The notes beneath the pieces were generated by a model, which saw only the letters and a list, made by a program, of their open reading frames with translations, had not been told where the DNA came from and did not search any database. This document shows positions 42,240 through 52,466 of a DNA stretch of 64,000 bases, in pieces. Each line of letters opens with the position of its first letter. Position 1 is the stretch's first letter. The stretch is taken from NCBI GenBank assembly GCA_018136815.1, contig CM030932.1:5866407-5930406 (forward strand). Direction: 5' to 3'. The translations under genes and the position numbers were made by a program. The DNA is from Isochrysis galbana (taxonomy: Eukaryota; Haptophyta; Isochrysidales; Isochrysidaceae).

Positions 42240-42590
42240 CTCACTTTCCTCTCTTCCTGTCCCTCCCACCTCCCTTCCTCCTTCTCTCTCTCTCTCTCTC
42301 TGTCCGTCTCTGTCTCTTTCTCTGCCTCTCTCTGTCTCTGTTTGTCTCTTTCTCTTCCTCCCTCCTTCCCTCTCTCTCTCCCTCCCTCCCTTTCCTCACT
42401 CCCTTTCCTCACTCACTCACTCACTCACTCACTCACTCACTCACTCTCACTGCCCCCCACCTTCCCCTCTCCCTCTCTCTCTCCATCCCCCTCTCCATCC
42501 CCATCCCTCTCTTTCTCCCTCTCTTTCTCTTTCTCTTTCACTTTCACTCACTCACGCACTTACTTACTCACTCATTCACTCACTCACACA
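42240..42590 (+). repeat. pyrimidine-rich simple repeats, (CT)n and (CACT)n
   Basis: CTCTCTGTCT runs, CCCTCCCT runs and about nine CACT units near 42405-42440. The hAT-like element at 42592 inserted at its right edge. Confidence 0.9.
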
Positions 42591-42591
42591 T

Positions 42592-43509
42592 CAGGGCCTG
42601 TAATTTAACGTTAATACGACGATTTTGCTGTTGAACATCGTCTCAAGGGAGGTGTTAATCTAGCCCCTCAAAAAAGGTGTTAATCATGGTATTAATCCTA
42701 CCCATATTTATAATGTGTAATCTATATATAGAACCCCCTATATACCTCCCCCCCCGGCCCCCGGTGCCTGTAGACACCTCGGAGTGCGAAGTGCGAACAG
42801 GTGTTCTCATTGATGAACGACTTGAAGACTTCCGAGCGCAACGCCCTTGGCCAGGCTAATAATCTCCGCAATTTGATGGTATGGCACACGGCTGCAAAAG
42901 ACCTGGCATGTGCTGACCTGCCCGTGATATCCATTCTCAAAAAGTTTCGCGAGTTGTCTTCCTCGTCAACGAAAGGCCGCTACGCGCACCGGCCGACCGA
43001 GCCTCCCGTTTATGATTACGAAGAGACGATGAGCCGAGAGCGGTGTGGGGCATCGCTTGTTGGGTGGTTTGTTAGTGTCGTATGGGGCAGTGTTCTCTGA
43101 TCATTGAATGAAGTCGTGTGCGCCGTGCATGCGCCTTGCGTTTACTCATTTCCTGCTGCTCTAGCTGGGCTCAGCGCTCAGCAGCGCGTTGTATGGCAAG
43201 TGTGCAAGTGTCAAGTGTCATAGGTGTGACAACAAAACATTTGATGATAGAAATGGAAGGTGGAAGGTGAATCGTATAACTATTTGGTTCTTACCCGCTC
43301 TGTATCAACCACGACCCAGGCCCGCCACAGTCACCCCACCCCCGGCCCTGGGCGCGCGCGCGCGCGCGTGCTGGGTTCAACGGCCGTGAAGCGGAGGTGT
43401 TAATCGCAACACCTCATTTGAAGAGGTGTTAATCAGGGATTAACACCAGCCGATTTTGGTGTTAATCCTGAGTGATTAACACCTGATTAACATTAAATTA
43501 CAGGCCCTG
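42592..43509 (+). mobile_element. hAT element with 8-bp target duplication TCACACAT
   Basis: 918 bp between TCACACAT at 42584-42591 and 43510-43517. Terminal repeats CAGGGCCTGTAATTTAA, 23 of 24 positions matching; CAGGG fits the hAT pattern. Subterminal GGTGTTAATC motifs recur at least five times (42650-42690, 43398-43480), likely transposase-binding sites. It retains a C-terminal transposase fragment. Confidence 0.92.
42779..43100 (+). pseudogene. hAT transposase C-terminal fragment
   Basis: SAKCEQVFSLMNDLKTSERN, then LRNLMVWHTA, is the end of a hAT dimerisation domain (CE.VFS.M..LKT..RN.L). After about 40 residues the frame goes into unrelated sequence. Everything upstream of the signature is lost. 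Confidence 0.75.
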
Positions 43510-43739
43510 TCACACATGCGCTTGCCAACGTACGTACTACTATGTAGTATGTACGGATGGCTTCTTACTTGCACTCTCGCGCGCGTGCGCCGCGCGACGC
43601 GGAAGCTGCTGTGACGCACGCTAGCGGCCAACGAGATGAGGCGTTCTCTATAGATAGTATAAGGTGTATAATAGACCGGAGTTTTGTTTTCAGGGCTTGC
43701 GAGCTGATACAAGGAACTGATATCAGTATTAGCTCCAAA

Positions 43740-44175
43740 ACGGTGTGAGCTCGTAAGCTGATGCAACATCCTTGAAAAAAACAGTGGCAAAAACGGAGGG
43801 CGTTTGAAAAACAGTGAAAAACACTGTTTCTGGCCTCCCGAAAAAAAACACTGTTTCTGTCTTTCACAGCTAGGTGCCGGACGCGCTGCGCGCCCGTTTT
43901 CGACGATCCATCCGGCGGGGGGGGGCCGCCAGACACCAAATGCACAGGGGCCACCCGGACAGTCACGCCAATCGGGCGGGTCACGCGCCGAAATCTCGTG
44001 GAAATCAGCCATTCGTCGTCCGTGGAGCCCATTCGACGTTTGACGTCTTCGAGGGAGGCCCTGAGACCTGAGAGCCCAACTTCGAACTCATACCGGGCGC
44101 GCTGCGCGCCCGTTTTCGACGATCCATCCGGATGGGGGGCCCCGCCAGACACCAAATACACAGGGGCCACCCATC
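43740..44175 (-). repeat. AAACAGTG repeats and two satellite-like units
   Basis: AAAACAGTG motifs (43780-43860), then inverted units with CGCGCCGAAATCTCGTGG, GCGCGCCCGTTTTCGACGAT and CGCCAGACACCAAAT, period about 210 bp (43885, 44098). Same family and order as 40960-41300. Confidence 0.75.
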
Positions 44176-44389
44176 GCGGGGGAAGGGCTCCGTTGCCGAT
44201 GAGGGCTACGGACCATAGCACTAAAGTTATACCCGCACAACAAGAAAAACTCTAACGCATATCCACCACCTCTATCCCACTTCTATGGTCAGCACTAGGG
44301 TTAAACAAACACAGGCAAAGAACTCTTACAGTATCTTTCATTTTTGCTTGTAGCCCCTGCATTGTATCTTTTGACTAGGACCCCCAACC

Positions 44390-44600
44390 TCACTCATCTT
44401 CGCTTTCTTCCCTCGCCCCTCTCTCTCCCTCCCTCCCTCCTCCCCCTCCCCCTCCCTGGGTGTCTCTCTCCTCCTCTCTCTATCCTCCCTTCCTCCTCCC
44501 TCCCTGCCTCTCCCTGTCCTTCTCCTCTCTCTACCTCCCTTCCCCTCCCTTTCCCTCCTCTCCTCCCTCCCTCTCCCTCCCTCCCTCCGCTCCTCTCTCT
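44390..44600 (+). repeat. polypyrimidine tract
   Basis: TCTCTCCCTCCC-type runs, almost pure pyrimidine. The frames it opens on both strands are not genes. Confidence 0.85.
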
Positions 44601-45115
<515 letters not shown>

Positions 45116-48100
45116 TTCGCACCCAGGAGGGGCAGGCTGCGCTGGAGGGACATTTCAACCCTAGACCTCGACCGCGTCCAGCGAGAGGTGCAGTTTTCCT
45201 CACCTCTTGCTCTCGCTCCCTCTCCTCTTTCCCTTGCTCCCTGTTTCCCCGCAACCCCCCCACATTCCCTCCTCATCTCCTTGCTGGCTTTGACTGCGCG
45301 CACACTCTTTGTTACCGCTGCTTGCTTCTCTACCCTCTTTCGCCCCCTTGATCGCTCACCCTCTCACCTCTTGATCTCTGCGGTTTTACCTCTCCCACTC
45401 TTTACTCCGGCCCACCGCCTTGCCCACTCTGTCCTCTAGATGCACGGGGGGGGGCAGGCGCGAGATAGGTCCCATCTATCGACCGCCACTCACCCGCTAC
45501 CCGCCTCCGTCCCCTCCTCCATGCAGTGCGATATCGACACGCTCGAGGGGCACCTCGAGGACCTCGCGTTTGCGCACATCTCGGAGGGCGACCTGGCATG
45601 GCTTACAGAGTCGGGGTTTGCCCAGCTCTTCCGTGTGATGCAGATGTTGATAGAGTACCTTCTCTACGTGCAAAATGCTCTGCACAATCGGAATATTGAG
45701 CTGGAGACGCAGGCCAGCCACGCAAATTCGCAGGTGGCGACAATGCAAGCACAGCTTGTCGAGCAGGCACTCTACTCGGGAGTGCTCGAGTCACGGATCT
45801 CCGGTAAGCCTGTGGCACCAGGACTCGAAGGCAGCATTAGGTCGCCCGCGACTATGGTGCCACCTGTAAGAGGGGCACATACCGGTAGCATTCCGCATTA
45901 CGGCATCCCGTCGGTGCCGTCCGCCGCGATACCTTCATTTCGCCATGACGGCCCAGCGCCCCGTGATAGCCCTGCACAATGCGCCTTGTGTTTCAAGCTC
46001 TTCGAGTCCAATGCCTTCCTCTCGGCCCATATGCAGCGACGACACCCAAGGTTTGCAGCTCACGTACCACCCGCGGACGCCACAGCCGACTTTCCGGCCG
46101 CCCCAGGCACTTGCACCGCACCGCCCGGCAGAGGACAGATGCCTGCAGACATGCCGCTGCCTGTCGTCGATGTTGATGTGCCGGACCAAAGTTTGGTGGA
46201 TTCTATTGCCCAGGAGTTGGCCGACGCCATGGCGCCGCTCATGCCGTCCGGCGCTCCAACCGATCCCTACTTTCTCGATGGTCCGATGCGGGTGAGCGAA
46301 TCGGTCGCGGCGGGATCCTTCACAGGTCAGCAGCCGTCCAACGAGGGCTGGGGCATGCCTCCACCCATGTATGGCCATGACATTGCTTGCAGCGATTCAG
46401 TCCCGAGTGAATTGTATCATCATAGGGACCAGGTCCACATGCCTGATCCTCACACGATGGGAGGGGACGAAGGCTACCTAGCGGCTGGCCCGGAACAGTA
46501 CCGGGGAGAGGAACATGCCAACGCCGAGGCCCAAGAGGGCTCGGCGCACGATGCGGCAATCAGGGGCGCGCAGGTGAACTCGCAACTCGAGAAAGAGCTG
46601 CGTGCTAGGGCGGCTGCGGCAGAGGCAGCTGCGGCAGAGGCCGCCGCAGCGGTAGAGGCGGGGGCGGCTGTTGAAGCCAAGATCTCGGGCCTAGCGCGCG
46701 ACTTGGAAAAGCGCCTTGAGGAGCAAAGCGCCTCACTCCGCCGCGCCATCGAGGAGGCCACAGCAGCCCGGGTGGCGGAAGCGTCAGCAGCTGCAGCTGA
46801 AGTGGCGGCAGCGGAGCGTCGCGCACTGGAGGAGGAGAGCCGCACCGCTCGCGATGAAACTCTCCGTGCTCACGAGGCCGCGGCCGCTGCCGCTCGCGAG
46901 GCCCAGCAGGCCGTGGCTGAGATGCGGGCTGCAGTTGAGGAGACGCGCCGTTCAGCACTTCTCACTGATGCGGTCTGTGGTGACGCGAGGTCCTCGCATT
47001 CACGGGGCTTGCTTGGTGACATGATGCTCGAAGACGGCGATGGCAGGGCTTCGCGGGAGGGTGCCACTGAAACGCCGTCCAATGGCGACACCGCCGCCTC
47101 GGGTGTCTCGTCGCAGGCCAACGCCAATGCGAATGATGCCATATCGCGCGCTGAGCTCATTCGTCGCGAGATGGCAGCCGCCGAGCGCGAGGCGGAACGG
47201 GAGAGATTATTGGCCGAGCGTGACGCGGTCAACCAAGCTGCAATTGAGGCCCTCCGCTCCGAGGTACAGCGGTTGGCATCGAGAGATGCTGCCGCAGCGG
47301 GCGTCTGTCATATCGCAGCACCGCCTGGTGAGATGCCTGCCTTGCGCAAGCAAGATCGGCCCGAAGAGCCGCAGGAAGAAGGTGGCGTGCCGGTGAGGAT
47401 GGAGCCGTCGAGCACTGCCATCGAGAGCTTGCGTCCTCATATGCAACTGCCTCCAGCTCGGGCCGAGTCGCCGACTCCCCCAACGTCCACCGCGGTGAGG
47501 GCGATCAGTCCCGTTGACTCATCCGACTCTGAGGCGGAAGCTGCGGCCATTGGCCAAGATGGTAGGATGCAGACCTCGGACGACCCTGTCAACCAAGCTG
47601 CGGATCAAGCGAATCAGGGACCCTCCCCACACGCTTCGCTTGATGATGCAAGGCTACGGGCCGGAGAGAATGAAACTGCGGCAGAGAACGACGCTTCATC
47701 GGGCGTCCGTGGCGTTCCTCCATCGGTAGATTCTGCCATCGCCGCCGCACCGGCTGGGCAAGTAGGCGATACGAATTCGTGTGCCGCGCCTCCTACGGTT
47801 GCCACGCCAGTGACTCCGCTTGTGTTGAACGCCGATGCCGAGGCAGAACCTGACAGGGCTGTCGAAACTGCCACGGAGAGCCAAGGGGCAAGTCGCGTTG
47901 ATTGGCCTCGAAATGTAAATCGTGTGGAGGCGGCTCGGACAGCGGACCCGCCACATGGCGAACTGGTAATGCGGGATCAGGATGCAGGCGGCGCCGCCGA
48001 CGGAGCGGCGCAGCAAGCTTCACGCGTCCTTGCTCGGACCGGCCGCTATGCAGATGACCCGCGTGTTCATGTGCCCGGTGAGCTGCTCCCCTCCAATTGT

Positions 48101-49028
48101 GGCTTTGTGCACTCCAAACAAGAGTGGGACGACGAGCGTGCCGAAAGTGAGGCGCAGTTGCAGCAGGAGCTCGGGGAGTGGGATGCTCTCGCCAAGTGCC
48201 CGCTGTCAGACCTAGAGCTCGAGCGCCTCATCGAGGCAAAGCGGAAGGACTCCGAGGAGCAGGCCGCCTTCGCCAAGGACGCTTGCGTGCGGGAACGTGC
48301 GCTCGTAGAGCAACGACTCGAAGCGCTTGTCCGCGCCAACTGGAAAGATGGCAAGCCAGGATCTGCGGGTGATCCGGAAATGCGGACTATTGCCAAGGAA
48401 GATGCCTCGGCCATTTCCACGGGAACACGCACTGCGTCGCCCACTGTCGCTGCAGCCGCCACGTTGGCATCCTTGGAGACCGTCTCATATGCATCTTCCT
48501 ACCCTCCGACACCGCCTAGAGTTCTCCCGCCGCCCATGCCTATGTCGTCTACATGGACATCTCAGCCATCAAAACTGAAGCCCTCGGGTCTAGGTGCATC
48601 TGAATGGAAGTCCTCGAAACGTTTGTCCTCTAGTCCATTTCGCGCCCTTAGCGAGCCGTCCACCAGCTCTCCAATGACGCAGACTGAATCCTCGACTATG
48701 GCGACTGCGGTGCAGCCGCTACCTCAGGCGGTACTCGCTCCGCCCACTTGCAAGCCTGCTGCCCGTAGCGTAGGCAATGACAGTGACTCATCGGATGACG
48801 GGCCGGCCTTATCCCTGCTAGGATCACCTTACCATTCGTCCGCTGCGCGTGCGAATGCTCTCGCCGCATTTGCGCAACAAGGCAATGCCATGTCACACCG
48901 CAACTCCGTGAACATGGGCCGTCTCTCGGCAGAAGAGCACGTTCCCTTGAGCCCATATTCCTTAGGTAGTTCCTCGAAGGGCGATGATCAAGTCCGGACC
49001 TTCAACGCAGATGAATTGAGCGACGATT

Positions 49029-49200
49029 GAAAGTAGGCGCCTTAGAAATGTTGCGGCAGCGGCCACTCAAATGAGCGAGGTGTACAACCCTGGCTATCTG
49101 AGCGTCTCACAGCTGCTTGAAAGTAGGCGCCCCTGGAACGTTGCAGCTGGTCAAGTGAGCGAAGTGTCCAACCCTGCCTGTCTGAGCCGCTCTGCCGCTG
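49029..49200 (+). repeat. ~90-bp tandem duplication downstream of DZIP1
   Basis: TTGAAAGTAGGCGCC at 49027 and 49117, each followed by GTTGC.GC.G, AGCGA.GTG..CAACCCTG and CTGAGC. Diverged two-copy tandem. Confidence 0.75.
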
Positions 49201-49992
49201 TTCTCGTATTTACTTACTTGGAGGTCAGGGGCCAATGGAGGCGGGGGTCCACGAAGTCGGTCGCCCATTATGGGGGTTCCTAGAAATGAGAATTCTGCAT
49301 CGTACCACGTGCCGTTTAACTCTTGGAACCTATTTATAGGATAAGACGGGACGGAGGCCGCCGCCGGCTCGGTGACGCAAGAGGAAGAGGGAGGAATAGA
49401 AAAAGAGCACCGGGTGGGTTGTCGAATCGGAATCGAGCGTTTCCGGAGGGCACGCAGCCACTCCGTTGCGAGGGGCACCGGCGGCTAGCGCGGCGCTTCA
49501 TTGAACTCCCATCCTAGCCGGTCGCCGGGGAGCGGGAAGGGGTTTTGGATATTGGATTTCCCATTCCTAGCGCTCTCCCTAGCGCGTCACCGTCCCAATC
49601 CCACGTTTGCCATTCTTTCTCTCAACAAATGGAGTTGCCCGACCTAATGGGAATATCGCGGTGGTGCCCACGAGGCAACCACCGCGGCTAGGGCGAGGCA
49701 GAGCACCATCGCCGATCGATCGCATCGCCGACCCAATTCCTCAGGATAAAATTCTCACGCACGCACATTCACATAAACGCACGCGAAACTAACAGTAACA
49801 AAGTAAAAGCGTGCGGGGAAATTTCTGTGACGCAAGAATGCCCCGCACGGACTCGAAACGCCCGCGAGGGGGAAGTGAGAAGCAGAGACCTCAGTATAAA
49901 CATACAGAGGTTAGAATGAGCATCCACGATGCATGAGCATGAGATGGAGGTATCCATGATTCAACGTGGCTAGCGGGGTCACCCCTAGCTAG
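49201..49992. other. intergenic, no gene recognised
   Basis: Short frames only; nothing matches a known family. It may include degraded sequence of the retroelement fragment that follows. Confidence 0.35.
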
Positions 49993-50226
49993 GGATGCCC
50001 CCTGTCACCCTTAGCCTTCCTGTTGACAGCGGAAGCCCTAACGCGAGCGATCAACGAGGGCGAAAACATCGCAGGCATTATCATAAACGGTGCGGAGCTC
50101 AAGATCAAGATAAGCCAATTTGCGGGCATGACACACAGCTACTGGCGGCGGACTACGACGGACGACAGCCTTAAAACGCTCATTAAAATGGGTCGATACA
50201 AACACCTCATGGAAGAGCAAGGATAA
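49993..50226 (+). pseudogene. LINE-like reverse transcriptase fragment
   Basis: Reads GCPLSPLAFLLTAEALTRAI, then IAGIIINGAELKI, then ISQFAGMTHSYW where non-LTR RTs have a FADDT..L motif. Out-of-frame bases there read ADD-like (GHDTQLLAADYD), so one or more small frameshifts destroyed the catalytic motif. Only RT motifs around the YADD box remain. Confidence 0.65.
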
Positions 50227-50231
50227 TTCGT

Positions 50232-50450
50232 ACGACATCGATTCTGGACTCGCCGTTGGTGCCCCGAGCTACATACAGATTCAGTTACCTACACAAATGA
50301 CCTTGGCTGGATTGATGCTGTTGTGCGACGACACTGCCCAAGGTTCGTATCCTAATTCACTTGAAGTGCAAGCCAGCAATGACGGGAGTGCTTGGCAGAG
50401 CATTCACAGTGTGTCAGAACCATTGGGCGTGACGTCTTCTCAACCCAAGT
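50232..50450 (+). pseudogene. discoidin (F5/8 type C)-like fragment
   Basis: SYIQIQLPTQMTLAGLMLLC and YPNSLEVQASNDGSAWQSIH resemble the F5/8C end pattern (P.S.EV.ASNDG..W..I). It follows the RT fragment directly with no start of its own. Either part of the same decayed retroelement or a host exon piece. Confidence 0.45.
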
Positions 50451-50496
50451 TTAAAAGATGCCCAATCATCTGGCACCGTAGACGCCTCGGCGAGCT

Positions 50497-51888
50497 CTAG
50501 GACTGGAGCACACGAGTCGCAAACTTGGCGTAGAGCTCGCGCGTCTTTAGCGTGCGTCCGTTCTTGCGGTAGGAGTCGCACTGAGCGCTCGTGGGGTCGA
50601 CGCTCTCGTGCACGTACCATTCGAGATTCGAGGCGCGCAGATCGTGAGCGTTGCCGTTCTTCGTGCGCACGTCGCCGGCGTCGAATCGGAGTTTCGGCAC
50701 GAAGCATACGGCGATCATCCACTTGAGCGAGGTGCAATGTTGCGCCTTTGTAATTGGCTCGCGCAAGTAGACGTAGCTCGTGAGGCGCCGAGTGCCCGGC
50801 TTGTCTTTCGGAGAGCGCCACGCGCCCCAATTCGACACCTCGTACCCGAACCACGACGGGTGCGTGCGCCACACCTCGACGCCGTCGTCGTACGCCTCCG
50901 GCGCAACGTAGGCGCTTCGGAAGCGTTCCAACGTCGCCTTGTACGGCTCGAGGATCTCACGCAGCCACGGCGCGGGGGCCTCGTCGTAAATTGTGCACAC
51001 GTGCAGGTTCCGAGCTCGATTGTCGCTCACGACGCCATTCGAGTGCCGGATCGGCCCACTCACCCAGCCGTGGAACGCCGAGGCGATCAGCTCGTCGACG
51101 TAGACGAGCTCGCCCCTGATATTGACGCGCGTGCGCGTGCGTTCACGGGATTCTTTCTTATCGTCGAGCTCGATCCCGGAGCTCGCGTTGCGAAGGAAGC
51201 CGTTATCTGACGCCTCGTACCCGTCCGGAACGCGCGGGTGCTTTACGGGCCTCCACTCGATCTGCCTCTGCCGCTTGACGGGTTGTTTAACTTCTACAAT
51301 CGGTGCGTCGCCTTCCTCCGTATCAGCCTCGCTCAGACGGGAGGGCGAAGGCATCGGGTGATCGGAATCCCACCACGACGGGTCCACGACATCTTTGCAC
51401 ACCTCCTTGATGTAGTCGCACACCGTCACTTGGATGTGGCTCGTGTCGCCGAACGACGTGGGCAAGGGCTCTAGGCCCCACCGATTCTCCTCGTATTGTT
51501 TTATGTTGCGTTCCCGTAGGATCCGCTTGCGCTCCGCGGGAGGCACCTCGAGCAACTCCCAGTCGTCCTCTTCCATGTTCTCGAGCTCGCTGCGTGGAGG
51601 CAGGGCGCAGAGCACACGCAGATTCTCGACGCGGCAATCCTTCAAGTCGCCGTTCACGTGCTCGATGCGCTTCCCCGGCTCCCACCCGAGGAAGGCTCCG
51701 GCGATGATGTGTTCGACGGGACTGATACAGTTGCCAATCTTGACACGCGTGCGCTTGACGTTCGACTCCTTGATAAAGCTGAGCTCGCGCAGGGTCTTGG
51801 CGTTGCGCACACGCCCATCGCTCGAGGCCTCGTACAGCTGGGTGTTGCTCGAGGGCAGCTGGCTCTGCGGCACGGCGCGCCACTCCAT
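50497..51888 (-). CDS. protein with three NUMOD4/HNH-like repeats
   Basis: 463 residues, single exon. Repeat 1 (1-95): EWRAVP...YEASSDGRVRN then VEHIIAGAFLGW, IEHVNGDLKDCRVENLRV, with His60, His77, Asn79 and Asn89 in the HNH pattern. Repeat 2 (~210-300): EWRPVKH...YEASDNGFLRN, VDELIASAFHGW, IRHSNGVVSDNRARNL, with the first His lost. Repeat 3 (~345-435): VWRTHPSWFGYEVSNWG, SLKWMIAVCFV, TKNGNAHDLRASNLEWYV, with both His lost. NUMOD4-HNH proteins are mostly phage, mobile-intron and giant-virus nucleases. Only repeat 1 keeps a plausible active site. Host gene or viral/mobile insertion not decidable; a 40-bp tandem repeat lies just upstream. Confidence 0.75.
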   Translation of the reverse strand: MEWRAVPQSQLPSSNTQLYEASSDGRVRNAKTLRELSFIKESNVKRTRVKIGNCISPVEHIIAGAFLGWEPGKRIEHVNGDLKDCRVENLRVLCALPPRSELENMEEDDWELLEVPPAERKRILRERNIKQYEENRWGLEPLPTSFGDTSHIQVTVCDYIKEVCKDVVDPSWWDSDHPMPSPSRLSEADTEEGDAPIVEVKQPVKRQRQIEWRPVKHPRVPDGYEASDNGFLRNASSGIELDDKKESRERTRTRVNIRGELVYVDELIASAFHGWVSGPIRHSNGVVSDNRARNLHVCTIYDEAPAPWLREILEPYKATLERFRSAYVAPEAYDDGVEVWRTHPSWFGYEVSNWGAWRSPKDKPGTRRLTSYVYLREPITKAQHCTSLKWMIAVCFVPKLRFDAGDVRTKNGNAHDLRASNLEWYVHESVDPTSAQCDSYRKNGRTLKTRELYAKFATRVLQS

Positions 51889-51947
51889 ATGGCTCGCTCG
51901 GGGAAGAGTCCGAGTGCACCTAGAATCGCACTCTTCACAGTGCCAAG

Positions 51948-52067
51948 GTAGTTTTATTGTAAAGAGTGCGCCTCACGACTATTGCAAGTAGTTTTATTGT
52001 AGAGAGTGTGCCTCACGACTATCGCAAGGAGTTTTATTGTAAAGAGTGCGCCTCACGAGTACCGCGA
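51948..52067 (-). repeat. three tandem copies of a 40-bp unit upstream of the HNH gene
   Basis: GTAGTTTTATTGTAAAGAGT + GCGCCTCACGACTATTGCAA at 51948, 51988 and 52028. 60-180 bp before the ATG of the minus-strand HNH gene, so it could be promoter sequence. Confidence 0.85.
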
Positions 52068-52466
52068 GCGCGAGTACTTTTGTAGACTGATCCGCGCGCA
52101 ACTACAATCTTGATCAGGATCCTAAGGAGTACTAGAGTCGAGTTTTATTTTAAACGCTTGCATTATACCTGAGAGGTTCACAAAAGCACCGAATCCCTTA
52201 TATACAGCGTCCATATGGGGGTAGTTGCCGGAAAAACAACCAAACTTGAGGTTGCACCCTCTTGCGGGGAGTGCATGTGAGTGCACTTGTCGGGGGCCTC
52301 CTCCGCCATCTGCATCTGGCTCACAACCTCGTGCTCCTCATTGACCCCCTGCGCCGCCTCAGCTCCGGCGAGGGTCGACGCGCTCATCATCCTTCCGGTT
52401 CCTGGGTCGCCACGGGGGCGATGATGCCGGGGTGGGCCCTCTCATCGGCAGACCACCTTAAACAGA
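52068..52466. other. intergenic between HNH gene and NSUN2-like gene
   Basis: Divergent-promoter position (minus-strand gene left, plus-strand gene right). A short AT-rich stretch near 52140-52170. No ORF of note. Confidence 0.35.
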
